From: Terriglobia bacterium
GTDB lineage: Bacteria; Acidobacteriota; UBA6911
DNA length: 49,068 bases
NCBI GenBank assembly: GCA_020072565.1
Contig: JAIQGI010000014.1
Location: forward strand, 80,327 to 129,394
Reading direction: 5' to 3'
Notes under the pieces: model-generated
Database searches by the model: none
What the model was told of the DNA's origin: nothing
Seen by the model: only the letters and a program-made list of their open reading frames with translations
Position numbers and translations under genes: made by a program
Shown here: positions 8,310 through 17,754 of the stretch, piece after piece
Layout of the letters: each line of letters begins with the position of its first letter
How positions within the stretch are numbered: position 1 is the stretch's first letter

Positions 8310-9509
8310 CTATGGATTCTCGGCGCGAACGTGACGCACCCGCAGCGCCAGATCCAGGATGCGATGAGCGATCTCCAGCTTGGAGCGATTCTGGATCGTT
8401 ACGGTATTGCCGCAGGAACTCAAGACATGGACCGTGGCGGTATCGGCCCCGAAGACGCCGCTGGAAACATCGTTGGCGACCATCATATCCAGGTTCTTGC
8501 GCACCATCTTTTCGCGTGCGCGTGCCAGCAGATCCTGGGTTTCGGCAGTGAATCCGACCAGAACCTGGTTTTTCTTCGTGGCCCCGAGCCGCGCCAGAAT
8601 ATCGTCGGTGGGAACGAGCGACAGAGCGACGGCCTGTCCGCTCTTCTTAAGCTTTTCCGGTGCATACTCTGCGGGACGATAATCGGCAACCGCGGCCGCC
8701 TTGAGCACGATGTCCATATGTGGATAGAGATCGAGCACTGCCGTCTTCATTTCGTCCGCCGAACGCACCGGGATCACGCGCACTCCGGCCGGTGGATCGA
8801 GCCCGGTCGGACCGGATACCAGTACGACTTCGGCGCCGCGCTGGCGCGCCGCCTGCGCGACCGCATATCCCATTTTTCCCGAACTGCGGTTTGACAGAAA
8901 TCGGATCGGATCCAGGTCCTCGATAGTGGGCCCCGCCGTAACCAGGACCTTCTGTCCGGCCAGAGATTCGCCGGAATGCAAGGCCTCAAGAATGCCTGCC
9001 ACGATCCTGTCGACCTCGGCGAGTCTCCCCTCACCCTCCATGCCGCAGGCGAGGGTGCCCGGCTCGGGATCGACGAAGATGTGTCCGCGATGTTTCAGAA
9101 TTTCGACGCTGGTGCGCACAGCGGGATGTTTCCACATCTCCACATTCATGGCCGGCGCCAGCAGGACCGGGGCCGGGCAGGACAGGTACAGCGTGGACAG
9201 GAAATCATCGGCGATGCCGTGCGCGAACTTGCCCAGGATGTTGGCGGTTGCCGGAACCACGGCGAGCATCTGGATTTCCTGGGCGAGATGGATGTGCTCA
9301 ATCGAAAGGTTTCCGCCGGAGCGGAACATGCCGGTGATCACACTTTGCCCGGAGAGTGCTTCAAAGGTCAGCGGCGCGACGAAGCGGCGGGCAGAACGCG
9401 TGAGGACGACCTGCACCGAGACTCCTGCCTTCTGCAAACCGCGCATGACTTCCACGGCTTTGTATGCCGCGATGCAGCCCGTCACCCCCAGACCGACCTT
9501 CACTGCCAC
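8310..9509 (-). CDS. coaBC: Bifunctional phosphopantothenoylcysteine decarboxylase/ligase
   Basis: A 399-residue enzyme joining two steps of coenzyme A synthesis: coupling of 4'-phosphopantothenate to cysteine (CoaB) and decarboxylation to 4'-phosphopantetheine (CoaC). The flavin-binding CoaC half (about 1-180) opens GLGVTGCIAAYKA. It contains IEHIHLA with the catalytic His, APAMNVEMW, and the substrate-clamp Cys in LACGMEGEGR. The CoaB half starts near 184 with VTAGPTIEDLDPIRFLSNRSSGKMG and has the Lys-rich EKLKKSG segment. It follows rpoZ by only three bases, in the common gmk-rpoZ-coaBC arrangement. Confidence 0.96.
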   Translation of the reverse strand: MAVKVGLGVTGCIAAYKAVEVMRGLQKAGVSVQVVLTRSARRFVAPLTFEALSGQSVITGMFRSGGNLSIEHIHLAQEIQMLAVVPATANILGKFAHGIADDFLSTLYLSCPAPVLLAPAMNVEMWKHPAVRTSVEILKHRGHIFVDPEPGTLACGMEGEGRLAEVDRIVAGILEALHSGESLAGQKVLVTAGPTIEDLDPIRFLSNRSSGKMGYAVAQAARQRGAEVVLVSGPTGLDPPAGVRVIPVRSADEMKTAVLDLYPHMDIVLKAAAVADYRPAEYAPEKLKKSGQAVALSLVPTDDILARLGATKKNQVLVGFTAETQDLLARAREKMVRKNLDMMVANDVSSGVFGADTATVHVLSSCGNTVTIQNRSKLEIAHRILDLALRVRHVRAENP

Positions 9510-9512
9510 CTC

Positions 9513-9716
9513 CTAGCTTTCCGGAGTCGGCTCCGGCGGTTGCGGAATTTCGAAACTGATCAGTCCGTCTTCCACCTCGCGCATCGCGATATGTGCAGGC
9601 TTTGCAGACCTGATCTTGACCTTCGGCTTGGCCCTGTTCTGCAGCTGCTTGGCTCTTTCGGCAGCAATGATGATGAAACGATATTTAGATCCGATACCTT
9701 CAGGGATCTTCGGCAT
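9513..9716 (-). CDS. rpoZ: RNA polymerase omega subunit
   Basis: A 67-residue omega subunit, which helps fold and retain the beta-prime subunit of RNA polymerase. The core reads GIGSKYRFIIIAAERAKQLQ followed by an IAMREVEDGLISFE segment, typical of the short omega of this type. The start at 9716 (MPKIPEG) is preferred over the longer frame because GGAGGA lies four bases before it. It overlaps the last 17 bases of gmk in another frame. The C-terminus is a short acidic, proline-rich tail (PQPPEPTPES). Confidence 0.88.
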   Translation of the reverse strand: MPKIPEGIGSKYRFIIIAAERAKQLQNRAKPKVKIRSAKPAHIAMREVEDGLISFEIPQPPEPTPES

Positions 9717-10335
9717 CCATTCCTCCAAACGTAGCAACAATCGACTCAGCTGACTCGGCTCGCGAAGTCATTCGACAACGGGATCCCAATATGATGGCTC
9801 TCAGTTTCTCTACAGACACATCAAACTCGTCATTGACGATCAGATAATCGTAATCCCGGTATTGCACGATTTCACGGCGCGCGATCTTGAGCCGTTGTTC
9901 AATGACGTACTCTTTGTCGAGCCGCCGGTTTTCCAGCCGCATCCGCAACACCTGGTAGGAGGGGGGCATAATAAAGATGCTGATGGCATCCGGCCGCTTC
10001 CCACGCATGGTGCGGGCACCTTGCACATCTATATCCAGCAGGACATCGTCTCCCTGCTCGAGCCTGTCGTCGATGAACCGGCGCGCCGTGCCGTAATAGT
10101 TTCCGTAAACTTCAGCCCACTCCAGCAGATCGCCGCCTCGGATCAGAGCCTCGAACTCCGACTTGGTGACGAAATGGTACTCCACTCCCTCGCGCTCGTT
10201 TCCCCTCGGCGCCCGAGTGGTATACGAGATCGAGAAGCGCAGGCCCGGCAGAATCGCCAGCACAGCCGAGGCAAGGGCGGACTTACCCGCTCCGGATGGC
10301 CCCGATACGATGATCAGGCTGCCTTTTCGGGGCAT
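9700..10335 (-). CDS. gmk: Guanylate kinase
   Basis: A 211-residue kinase converting GMP to GDP with ATP. From the chosen ATG at 10335 the protein begins MPRKGSLIIVSGPSGAGKS, with the P-loop at residues 12-19. The GMP-binding block SYTTRAPRGNEREGVEYHFV and lid residues downstream (LLDIDVQGARTMR, IFIMPPS) are present. The ATG is two bases past the yicC stop. The open frame extends 21 codons further upstream, but that part lies inside yicC and looks unlike kinase sequence. The yicC-gmk-rpoZ order is widespread in bacteria. Confidence 0.95.
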   Translation of the reverse strand: MPRKGSLIIVSGPSGAGKSALASAVLAILPGLRFSISYTTRAPRGNEREGVEYHFVTKSEFEALIRGGDLLEWAEVYGNYYGTARRFIDDRLEQGDDVLLDIDVQGARTMRGKRPDAISIFIMPPSYQVLRMRLENRRLDKEYVIEQRLKIARREIVQYRDYDYLIVNDEFDVSVEKLRAIILGSRCRMTSRAESAESIVATFGGMDAEDP

Positions 10336-10336
10336 A

Positions 10337-11224
10337 CTATTCCACGTTTTGAACCTGTTCGCGCAACTTCTCGATGTCGGCCTTGAGCGCGATCCCAAGG
10401 CGCGTCACTTCGAGGTGTCCCGTTTTCGACAGCACCGTATTGACCTCCCGGTGCATCTCCTGAAGCAGAAAATCCATCTTCTTCCCCACCTCGCGCCCGT
10501 CATCCAGAACGCCCGCGTATTGATCGAGGTGGCTTTCCAGCCTGGTGATCTCTTCCGAGATGTCGGATTTCTCCGCGAGCAACGCGACTTCCTGGGCCAA
10601 CCGCTGAGGATCCGGCGTCACTTGAGGAAGGAGAAACTTCAGCCTTTCCTCCAGCCTCTGCCTGTACTCGACCAGCACTGCCGGCATATAGGCACGAATC
10701 GAGGCCACCTTGTCACGGATGTTGCGGAGATACCGCTTCATCTCAGATTCGAGCGCCTGCCCCTCCTGACGCCGCATCTGCAGCACTGTCTCCAGGGCCT
10801 GGCGCACTCCGGCCAGCACAAATCCACGAAGGTCCGCCCCTGCTGCGGGCTGTTCGGGTGAAAAGAGATTCTGGCTTTGGAGCACACCCGGTAGAGTCAA
10901 CAGCGCTTTCAAGTCGAGCGTATCCTCCAGGTGAAACTCGTCGCGAAGCCGGGCGGCGGCTTCCACGTAGCTTCGGGCCGTGCTCAGGCTGACAAGGCAT
11001 TCTGTGGGGATGGCCGCTTGAACCGTGACTGCTACATCAACCCGGCCGCGGTGCAGCGCATCGCGTACCAGTTGAGAAATGTCGGCCTCCAGAAAACCAT
11101 ACTCACGGGCCAGACGAACGTGGAGATCCAGAAAGCGGTGATTTCCCGTCCGAACTTCGGCGGCAACCGTGGCTCCGTCCTTCTGGAGCGATACTGCGCC
11201 GTAGCCAGTCATGCTCTGGATCAT
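10337..11224 (-). CDS. yicC: YicC/YloC family endoribonuclease
   Basis: About 295 residues, starting MIQSMTGYGAV, the hallmark opening of the YicC/YloC family. The middle contains NHRFLDLHVRLAREYG (the NxRxLDxxxR motif), and the C-terminal third has LLAEKSDISEEITRLESHLDQ and GKKMDFLLQEMHREVNT, both strongly conserved. Characterised members are endoribonucleases that influence RNA turnover. The start at 11224 has AGAAGG just upstream; the open frame extends ten codons further. It heads the yicC-gmk-rpoZ-coaBC unit and is followed by gmk after one base. Confidence 0.95.
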   Translation of the reverse strand: MIQSMTGYGAVSLQKDGATVAAEVRTGNHRFLDLHVRLAREYGFLEADISQLVRDALHRGRVDVAVTVQAAIPTECLVSLSTARSYVEAAARLRDEFHLEDTLDLKALLTLPGVLQSQNLFSPEQPAAGADLRGFVLAGVRQALETVLQMRRQEGQALESEMKRYLRNIRDKVASIRAYMPAVLVEYRQRLEERLKFLLPQVTPDPQRLAQEVALLAEKSDISEEITRLESHLDQYAGVLDDGREVGKKMDFLLQEMHREVNTVLSKTGHLEVTRLGIALKADIEKLREQVQNVE

Positions 11225-11432
11225 CCTTCTGAAACCCTCAGCAACCAAATCCAATCATTTTATCTCCTCACAGCACGTGACGGCAAGCATTATCACATAG
11301 TTACTGCGACACACACCGCCCGCGAGGATTGCAGATCTTCTGCCGCCTCTGCGATTTCAGCGAGCTCTGCGTTGAGGTTTTTGGAATGCGGCTCCAATCA
11401 GCATGACATTCCCGGACGCTAAGACGGCTGTG

Positions 11433-13250
11433 TCAGGCTTGCCCCTGGGCAAACGCTTCGTCGGTCTGGAGGCGGAAATAGCGATAGTAAAGGCCGTTAC
11501 ATTCCAGGAGGCTGTCGTGGGTGCCGATCTCCAATATTCTGCCTTTATCTATGACAACGATCATGTCCGCGTTGCGGATGGTCGACAGCCGGTGTGCAAT
11601 GACGAACGTGGTCCGATCCTGCATGAGATTGCCCAAGGCTTGCTGCACAAGCTGCTCGGATTCCGAATCAAGCGCCGATGTGGCTTCATCCAGGATCAGG
11701 ATCGGTGCATTGCGCAGGATGGCGCGCGCAATGGAAATCCTCTGCCTCTCCCCCCCGGATAACCGCTGGCCGCGCTCGCCGATGCGCGTTTCATACTTCT
11801 TCGGCATCTGCATGATGAAATCGTGTGCCAGCGCGGCGCGTGCGGCCGCGACGATCCTCTCCTCCGACGCTCGAATGTCGCCGTAGGCGATATTGTTGTG
11901 GATGGTGTCGTTGAAAAGGAATGTGTCCTGAGTGACGATAGCGATGTTCCTGCGCAGCGAGCTCTGAGTGTAGTCGCGCACATCCACGCCGTCGATCAGC
12001 ACCGCACCCGACGACACGTCGTAAAAGCGAGGAATCAGGCTCACCAGCGTGGATTTGCCCGAGCCGCTGCTCCCGACCAGGGCGACCACCCGATTGCGCT
12101 GGACCCGGAGATTGATGTTCTTCAGCACGGGCTTCTGGCCCCGCGGGCCTTGATAGTCAAAGCACACGTTTTCAAACCTGACCGAATCGTCCACGCCTTC
12201 GAGCGCGCGGGCGCCGGGCCGGTCGTGAATCTCCACATGCGTGTCGAAGAGCTCGTTGATCCGCGATGCCGAGGCGAAGGCGCGCTGGAAATTGACGTGC
12301 AGGCGGCTGAGCTTCCGGATCGGATCGTACATGCGGAAGAGAGAATAGATCGATCCGCCGAAGAGGCCTGGCGTCAAGGTGTGCGCATGGATGCGTGCAT
12401 TCGCGTATATAAGGAGCGGAACTATACAAACCACCGCCAGCATCTCCATGACCGGGGAGTTGACAAACTGGATGCTGGCGGCCCTCATGTTGGCTGAGAA
12501 CAACTTGGCGGCGACCTTCTGAAAACGGTTCTGTTCATGTTCTTCCATCCCGAATGCTTTCAGGATCCGCATTCCCGTGAGCGACTGCTGCAGCAAGTCG
12601 CTCAGGGAGGCAACGTTTTCCCGGCTGTGAAGGCTGGCCTGCCTGATTCGTTTGCCCATGGCCATGGTGAGACCAAGAGCCAGCGGGGCGATCGCGAGCG
12701 ACAAACCGGCGAGCCGCCAGTCGATAAAAAAAATCCAGACGGTCAGCGAAATCAGGAGCACCGATTCACGAAACAGGTCGGCCACGGACGTTGATACGGC
12801 TTCCTGTACTTGCTCGACATCGCTGTTCATCCGCGACATCAAGAGGCCTGTGGAGCTTCTGGAGAAGAAGCCCATCGACTGGCTCAGCACGTGCCGGTAG
12901 AGCTGATTGCGCAGGTCAGTCACGACCCCCTGCCCCGCATAGCTCATGAGGTAGTTGGAAAAATAGAGGCACAGCCCCTTCACGAGGGTGAATACAAGGA
13001 GGGCGACCGCTACTTCTTCGAGGAGGCTCCCGGGCAACAGGGCCAGACCCCGCTTCAGTAGCTCCAGCTTCTTCTGGAGATCGCCGTTCAATTGGACCGT
13101 CTGCGTGCCCAGAAGTTCATCCAGCAGGGGGATGGCCAGGGCGGTGGTCAGAACCTCGAAGATCCCGGCCGCAAAGAGCAGGACGAAGGAGATGCCCAGA
13201 TTGAGACGATAGGGTCGTATGAAGGGTAACAGCCGGCGGAAATCGTTCAT
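11433..13250 (-). CDS. msbA: MsbA-like ABC transporter (fused permease and ATPase)
   Basis: A 605-residue half-transporter. Six membrane segments lie within about residues 1-320 (ABC type-I exporter fold) and an ATPase domain follows. Walker A is GSSGSGKST near residue 397, the signature is LSGGERQRISIARAILRNAPILILDEATSALDSE, and the switch region is FVIAHRLSTIRNAD. This architecture is shared by MsbA, which flips lipid A-core across the inner membrane, and by multidrug exporters. MsbA is favoured because the window is rich in LPS genes, but it is not adjacent to lpxK as in enterobacteria. It ends about 180 bases before yicC and has the FecR terminator behind it. Confidence 0.8.
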   Translation of the reverse strand: MNDFRRLLPFIRPYRLNLGISFVLLFAAGIFEVLTTALAIPLLDELLGTQTVQLNGDLQKKLELLKRGLALLPGSLLEEVAVALLVFTLVKGLCLYFSNYLMSYAGQGVVTDLRNQLYRHVLSQSMGFFSRSSTGLLMSRMNSDVEQVQEAVSTSVADLFRESVLLISLTVWIFFIDWRLAGLSLAIAPLALGLTMAMGKRIRQASLHSRENVASLSDLLQQSLTGMRILKAFGMEEHEQNRFQKVAAKLFSANMRAASIQFVNSPVMEMLAVVCIVPLLIYANARIHAHTLTPGLFGGSIYSLFRMYDPIRKLSRLHVNFQRAFASASRINELFDTHVEIHDRPGARALEGVDDSVRFENVCFDYQGPRGQKPVLKNINLRVQRNRVVALVGSSGSGKSTLVSLIPRFYDVSSGAVLIDGVDVRDYTQSSLRRNIAIVTQDTFLFNDTIHNNIAYGDIRASEERIVAAARAALAHDFIMQMPKKYETRIGERGQRLSGGERQRISIARAILRNAPILILDEATSALDSESEQLVQQALGNLMQDRTTFVIAHRLSTIRNADMIVVIDKGRILEIGTHDSLLECNGLYYRYFRLQTDEAFAQGQA

Positions 13251-13322
13251 TTGTTCCTGCCCAGATCGGGCATTCTAGGCCGCGGCGGACGACGGAGTCA
13301 ATGCACAACGAGGAAGACCGCC

Positions 13323-13364
13323 AAAACCACAAAGACCTCTAAGAAATTCTCGATCTTAGAGGTC
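13323..13364 (-). terminator. Rho-independent terminator after the FecR/DUF6600 gene
   Basis: A perfect 11-bp stem, GACCTCTAAGA with TCTTAGAGGTC (13334-13344 and 13354-13364), encloses a 9-base loop. On the minus strand it is followed by TTTGTGGTTTT. It lies 27 bases after the stop of the FecR gene and before the start of the msbA-like gene, so it should separate the two transcripts. Confidence 0.75.
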
Positions 13365-13390
13365 CAGGTGGTTCCTGCGGTTTGCCGTTG

Positions 13391-15682
13391 TTAACGCCGG
13401 CGCGGCGACTGCGAACCAGAGCGCGGGGCACTGGATTGTGGCGCTGCACGCGGGGCACTGGATTGTGGCGCTGCACGCGGGGCACTGGATTGTGGCGCTG
13501 CACGCGGCGCGCTGTACTGCGGCACCGAGCGGGGAGCGCTATATTGCTGCGCAGCGGCGCGTGGGGCACTGGATTGCGGAGTCACGCGCGTCACGGCAGA
13601 ACTGCCTCCGTTATTATATGAAGGCCGGGCAGCATACGAGCGTGCGTTGCTGCTGGACTCGTTCTGGCTGCCATTCCAGGATGACACCGACCTGGCCGCG
13701 GTCTGCGCCTGGGGTGCGACCGCCCGTTCCGGCTGGTAGTCCCGAGGGGCCTGGTATGAACGGGGAGCGTAGTTAGACGACATTTGCCTTTCAGGCATCT
13801 TCTTGACCGCACCCGAACTGGCCGGAGGTGCTGAACTCGCCGGCGGCGCACTCCGCGGTGCGGCACTCGAGGGCGGTGCAGCACTCGCCGAAGGCCTTGA
13901 AATCCCCGAAGATCCGCTTGAAGATCCCATAGAGGAAGATCTATCTATCGAAGAAGAGGAAGAAGAAGAGGATCGATCCATCTGCCTTGCCGGAGGGTTG
14001 TAGTCTTGGGTTCTTCCTGAAGAGCTGCCGGACGAACTCATTCCGGGCCGGGATCCCGGGGGTGCGGAATCGATCATGCGCCCAGGGGCGTTATTCGCGG
14101 GTGGCGCCTGCGTGCGCGGCACTGAATTCTGGCGCTGCGGCGCCGTCTGCATATCCCTTCCCGCCTGTCCACTCGACGAGGAGCGGGATTGCGGGATCTG
14201 ATACGATCTTGCCGGGGCGGCATTGCGGGCCGGAACATCCTGGGTGCTGCGGCTGCTCGTGTTCGGCACTGCTCTCACGTCTCTTGCCGATTGGTCCGCG
14301 CGTGTCCGCGGCACGGCGATCTGCGGGTTAGTGATGGAAACGAACTTGTCACCGCGCGCTCTGAATTCCGGCTGGGTGCGAACCACCACGGCGCGGGCCT
14401 TGATGTTCGGGCGTTCCGCAACCCGGTCAGGCGCCGGCGCGAAGCTTCGTGCTGTCGGCCGCACGTCGAGATTTCCGGTGACGATTCGCCCACCCTGCCG
14501 CGGATCAATCCCGCGCACCTGCTGCACCCTGGCTCCCAGACTCCCATTCACAAACACATCGGTTCGCACGCTGCGGAAAGCTCCCGGACCCTGCCGGTTG
14601 ATGAGATCGTCGGGGCTGCGCCGCTGCAACAGTCTCAATTCATTGAGATAATACAGGTTAGCCCTATTGTTGAAGTTAAAATAGAAGTTATTGACATCAT
14701 AGTAATCGCCGGGCCCGAGTGGGCACCAGGAAAGCCAGCCCGATCCCTGATAGAATCTGACCAATCCCGGCGAAAAGAAATGGAAACCAAATGACGGTCC
14801 AGGCAGCCAGCACCAGCCGAATCCGGGGCTGTCATACCAGCGACCGTAGTGATAGGGCAACCAACCCCAGGGCTCATACGAAACCCAAGTCCAGCCCCAG
14901 AGAGGCCGATACCACCAGCGCCCTTCCCAGTAAGGAGACCAACCGACGCTGACCTGCGGCACCCAAGCCGGGCCATAGCCGCTCACGTCCACCCAGCGGC
15001 CGTACCTATCCAAGTCACCGACCCCCATGTAGGTCGAATCCGCAACATACCTCCTGCTCTCATAAGCATTCTCATCGGCGTTGCGGCGGTCGTTCCATTC
15101 ATCCCATGCGTCGCGCTGGTCGTAGCGCGCCAGAACCTCCGTTGCATTCTCGGCAGCGGGAACATGCAGAACTTCCCCGGACGAAACGTGCTTAGAGAAG
15201 CGGTTGTTGGCTGCCTCGATCGCACCCTTCCTGACGATTGCGTCGGAATCGCCGTTTTCCGCAATATCAAACCGGTAGCTGCCCTTCTCGCTGGTCGTAA
15301 ATGCGGCGGCCGGAGTGTTGACCTCGAACCCCACGCCGCTTCGACTGGTCAGAGAGCACAAGCCGATCAAGGCGCGCAGCTGAATCAACTCCTCCCTCAT
15401 TGTCAGGATTTCGACGTCGGTCTTCTCGGCCAGGCGCAGAACCGAACCATCGTCAAACTCGATTTCCGCCCTGCCATTTTCGCCCGTATAGATGCGATCG
15501 CCGGGCTGAAGCGCCATGTTGATGCTGGCCGCCGTCCACTCCACCTCATCGGTGTGCTGGAAGCTCACGTGTCCTTCCAGATAGGATAACCTTGCGATGC
15601 GGAAATAGTCCTTCGACTGTGCCATGCCATAGAAACTGCACAGGCTCAGGGCCAGGATCAGAAAGATCAGTTTGCGTGCCAT
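13391..15682 (-). CDS. Secreted FecR/DUF6600 protein with disordered repeat tail
   Basis: A 763-residue exported protein. A signal peptide (residues 1-22, cleavage near MAQS) is followed by a FecR-like beta domain (about 30-165; YLEGHVSF, LQPGDRIYTGENGRAEIEFDDGSVLRL). A Trp/Tyr/Gly-rich DUF6600-like region (about 215-315; YGRWVDVSGYGPAWVP and several GW-x-PY-x-GRW repeats) comes next. The last 300 residues are low complexity: Ser/Pro/Ala/Arg/Gln-rich with a poly-Ser stretch and SAPRAAPQS repeats. FecR domains normally sense or bind in the periplasm; DUF6600 has no known function. It is probably periplasmic or surface exposed. GGGAGG sits six bases before the ATG. It stands alone with its own terminator. 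Confidence 0.8.
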   Translation of the reverse strand: MARKLIFLILALSLCSFYGMAQSKDYFRIARLSYLEGHVSFQHTDEVEWTAASINMALQPGDRIYTGENGRAEIEFDDGSVLRLAEKTDVEILTMREELIQLRALIGLCSLTSRSGVGFEVNTPAAAFTTSEKGSYRFDIAENGDSDAIVRKGAIEAANNRFSKHVSSGEVLHVPAAENATEVLARYDQRDAWDEWNDRRNADENAYESRRYVADSTYMGVGDLDRYGRWVDVSGYGPAWVPQVSVGWSPYWEGRWWYRPLWGWTWVSYEPWGWLPYHYGRWYDSPGFGWCWLPGPSFGFHFFSPGLVRFYQGSGWLSWCPLGPGDYYDVNNFYFNFNNRANLYYLNELRLLQRRSPDDLINRQGPGAFRSVRTDVFVNGSLGARVQQVRGIDPRQGGRIVTGNLDVRPTARSFAPAPDRVAERPNIKARAVVVRTQPEFRARGDKFVSITNPQIAVPRTRADQSARDVRAVPNTSSRSTQDVPARNAAPARSYQIPQSRSSSSGQAGRDMQTAPQRQNSVPRTQAPPANNAPGRMIDSAPPGSRPGMSSSGSSSGRTQDYNPPARQMDRSSSSSSSSIDRSSSMGSSSGSSGISRPSASAAPPSSAAPRSAPPASSAPPASSGAVKKMPERQMSSNYAPRSYQAPRDYQPERAVAPQAQTAARSVSSWNGSQNESSSNARSYAARPSYNNGGSSAVTRVTPQSSAPRAAAQQYSAPRSVPQYSAPRAAPQSSAPRAAPQSSAPRAAPQSSAPRSGSQSPRRR
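13421..13507 (-). repeat. 27-bp tandem repeat inside the FecR/DUF6600 coding region
   Basis: Just over three head-to-tail copies of a 27-base unit that starts GCGCTGCACGCGGGGCACTG on the plus strand (copies at 13441-13467 and 13468-13494 with partial copies on either side). The adjacent full copies are identical. The unit is nine codons and encodes SAPRAAPQS, so copy-number changes would keep the frame. Diverged versions continue upstream in the gene. Confidence 0.9.
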
Positions 15683-15930
15683 AATAGCCTCCCGGAGTCT
15701 CCCCCAATCGCTGTAATGAAGCCGTCACCCATATAGATGCAGCTCCTGAGGCAAAGGTTCAGAAAAGAGAACGGCAAGAACACATTCGCATCATTAGATT
15801 TATCGTTCGCCCTCTTGCTGGCGTGATCTTTGCAAGTGAATTATCCCACATTTACCCCCCAAAAGCGATCAAACTGCAACTGAGGTAGTTTAAATAGATA
15901 TCTGCTGTCTCTTACTGCCGCAGGCGGCGT

Positions 15931-17754
15931 CTAGCGGCCCGGTTGTACGGTGCCCGAGCGTCCCAGGTTGGTCTTGATCTCCTTCACGAAGGGGGTCAGG
16001 TCCAGTTTCACCAAACGCGAGACCCCATCGATCAGGAAATCAGAAACCTCCTGTGCGGTAGAGAGCATCATGGCCTTTTCCACCAACTTGCGGGCGGCCC
16101 GGACAGTCACAGCGCGCACCACCTGGCGGATCCCCGGTATGAATCGAGGGTTCATGCTCAGCTGGTCGTAACCCATTCCGAGAAATAGAACTGCGAAGAA
16201 GGGATTGGTGCACATTTCGCCGCATATGCGCACCGGCTTCTTGAGCCTCTTTGCGGTGGTGGCAATCCTGCTGAGGCATTGCAGGATGGATGGATGGAGG
16301 GGCTGAAACAGGTGGGCAACGTGCGGGTTGTCACGATCTACGGCAAGAAGATATTGAATCAGGTCATTGGTTCCTACGCACAAAAAATCCACCTCATGCG
16401 CCAGGCGGTCCAAGGTCAGCACGGCTGCAGGAACTTCGATCATGGCTCCAATAGGAATCATTTTGGGTATTTGGTCGCCTGCAAGGCGAATGCTGGTGCG
16501 GACTTGCTCGATCAGCTTCTTGGCTTCCCAGAGTTCCTCCACGGTCGAGACCATCGGCAGCACGATTTCCAGCTTACCTGAGCCGCTGGCGCGCAGAATC
16601 GCCTCAATCTGGGCAGCAAACTGGTCTTTGGCGCGCAGGCTGAGCCGTATGCCTCGCAGGCCCATGCTTGGGTTGGGTTCGGCGCTGGGCTCAGTGCGGG
16701 CCCAGGTCTTGTCGCCGCCCGCGTCCAGGGTCCGAACCGCCACCGGATGCGGAGCCATCTCCCGGGCCAGCATCTGATAGGTCTCCAACTGCTCGCTCAT
16801 GCTGGGAAAACCCTGCGGATGGGCGAAAAAGAGAAACTCCGACCGGAAAAGACCGATTCCCTCCGCGCCGCACTTTCTTGCCGCCAGCACTTCGTGAGGC
16901 AACTCGGTGTTTGCCTGCAGCGACACGCGGCAACCGTCCTCGGTCAGGATGGCACCTCCCGGCGAAGCCGGCGGCTCCCCGGCCCCAAGGCGCGCCTCTT
17001 CGATCCTGGTGCGCAATCTGGTGACACGTTCATCGGAAGGATTCAGCACAAGCTGGCCGTCGTCTCCGTTTACCAGCACAAGATCGCCCGATGTCACGGT
17101 CGATAGAAAGCCCTTGATTTCCATCACCGCAGGAAGGCGCAAGCTGCGGGCAATAATCGCCGTGTGCGAGGTGCGGCCCCCGGATTCGAGCGCGAGAGCG
17201 CGGACTTTGTGCAGATCCATGGAAGCGAAGGTGGACGGGTTGAAATCGTGACCGATGACAATCAGTTCATCCGGAAGCGCGGTCCAGCTGAAGGGTTTGT
17301 CGCCAGACAGATTGAGGAGGATGCGCTCCACCACATTCTCAATGTCGCTCACGCGCTCACGAAAGTATTCGTCGTCTAGGGACTGATAGGCAATGCGGAT
17401 CCGATCCGTGGCCTGCCGGACTGCCCATTCCGCGTTGGCGCCGTGGTTGCGGATGATGGAGATGATGTCCGCCATAAGACTCTTGTCTTCAAGCATGAGG
17501 ATATGCACGTCCAGGATGAAGCCGTGCTCCGTGCCGACCTTTTTCTCCAGCCGGAGTTTCAGGCTCTCCAACTGCTCTTTGGAGGTCTGGATGGCCTGCT
17601 GGACGCGCTCGATCTCCGCTTCCACAGATGCGTCGTCGATGAACGTTTTGAGGATGACCCGGTTGTAGCTGTCGAGCTTCAGTGCACTCCCCAGCGCGAC
17701 TCCGGGCGAGACACCGTTGCCCTGAAACACCACTTCAGCCTTTGTGCTGTTCAA
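15931..17754 (-). CDS. ptsI: PTS enzyme I (phosphoenolpyruvate-protein phosphotransferase)
   Basis: A 607-residue enzyme that takes phosphate from phosphoenolpyruvate and passes it to HPr. The phospho-histidine site GGRTSHTAIIARSL is near residue 196. The PEP-binding C-domain shows LFRSEFLF, GLRGIRLSL, LPMVSTVEEL, GTNDLIQYLLAVDRDN and the conserved Cys in ICGEMCTNP. The start is a TTG at 17754 overlapping the HPr stop (TTGA), with GGAG about seven bases upstream, so EI synthesis is coupled to HPr. It is the last gene of the rpoN-hpf-hprK-rapZ-EIIA-HPr block. No EIIB or EIIC sugar permease is nearby, suggesting a regulatory role. Confidence 0.95.
   Translation of the reverse strand: MNSTKAEVVFQGNGVSPGVALGSALKLDSYNRVILKTFIDDASVEAEIERVQQAIQTSKEQLESLKLRLEKKVGTEHGFILDVHILMLEDKSLMADIISIIRNHGANAEWAVRQATDRIRIAYQSLDDEYFRERVSDIENVVERILLNLSGDKPFSWTALPDELIVIGHDFNPSTFASMDLHKVRALALESGGRTSHTAIIARSLRLPAVMEIKGFLSTVTSGDLVLVNGDDGQLVLNPSDERVTRLRTRIEEARLGAGEPPASPGGAILTEDGCRVSLQANTELPHEVLAARKCGAEGIGLFRSEFLFFAHPQGFPSMSEQLETYQMLAREMAPHPVAVRTLDAGGDKTWARTEPSAEPNPSMGLRGIRLSLRAKDQFAAQIEAILRASGSGKLEIVLPMVSTVEELWEAKKLIEQVRTSIRLAGDQIPKMIPIGAMIEVPAAVLTLDRLAHEVDFLCVGTNDLIQYLLAVDRDNPHVAHLFQPLHPSILQCLSRIATTAKRLKKPVRICGEMCTNPFFAVLFLGMGYDQLSMNPRFIPGIRQVVRAVTVRAARKLVEKAMMLSTAQEVSDFLIDGVSRLVKLDLTPFVKEIKTNLGRSGTVQPGR

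Noticed and set aside
13421-13507. Possible CRISPR-like repeats
   Set aside because: The 27-bp units are directly abutting with no spacers and encode an in-frame nine-residue peptide repeat.
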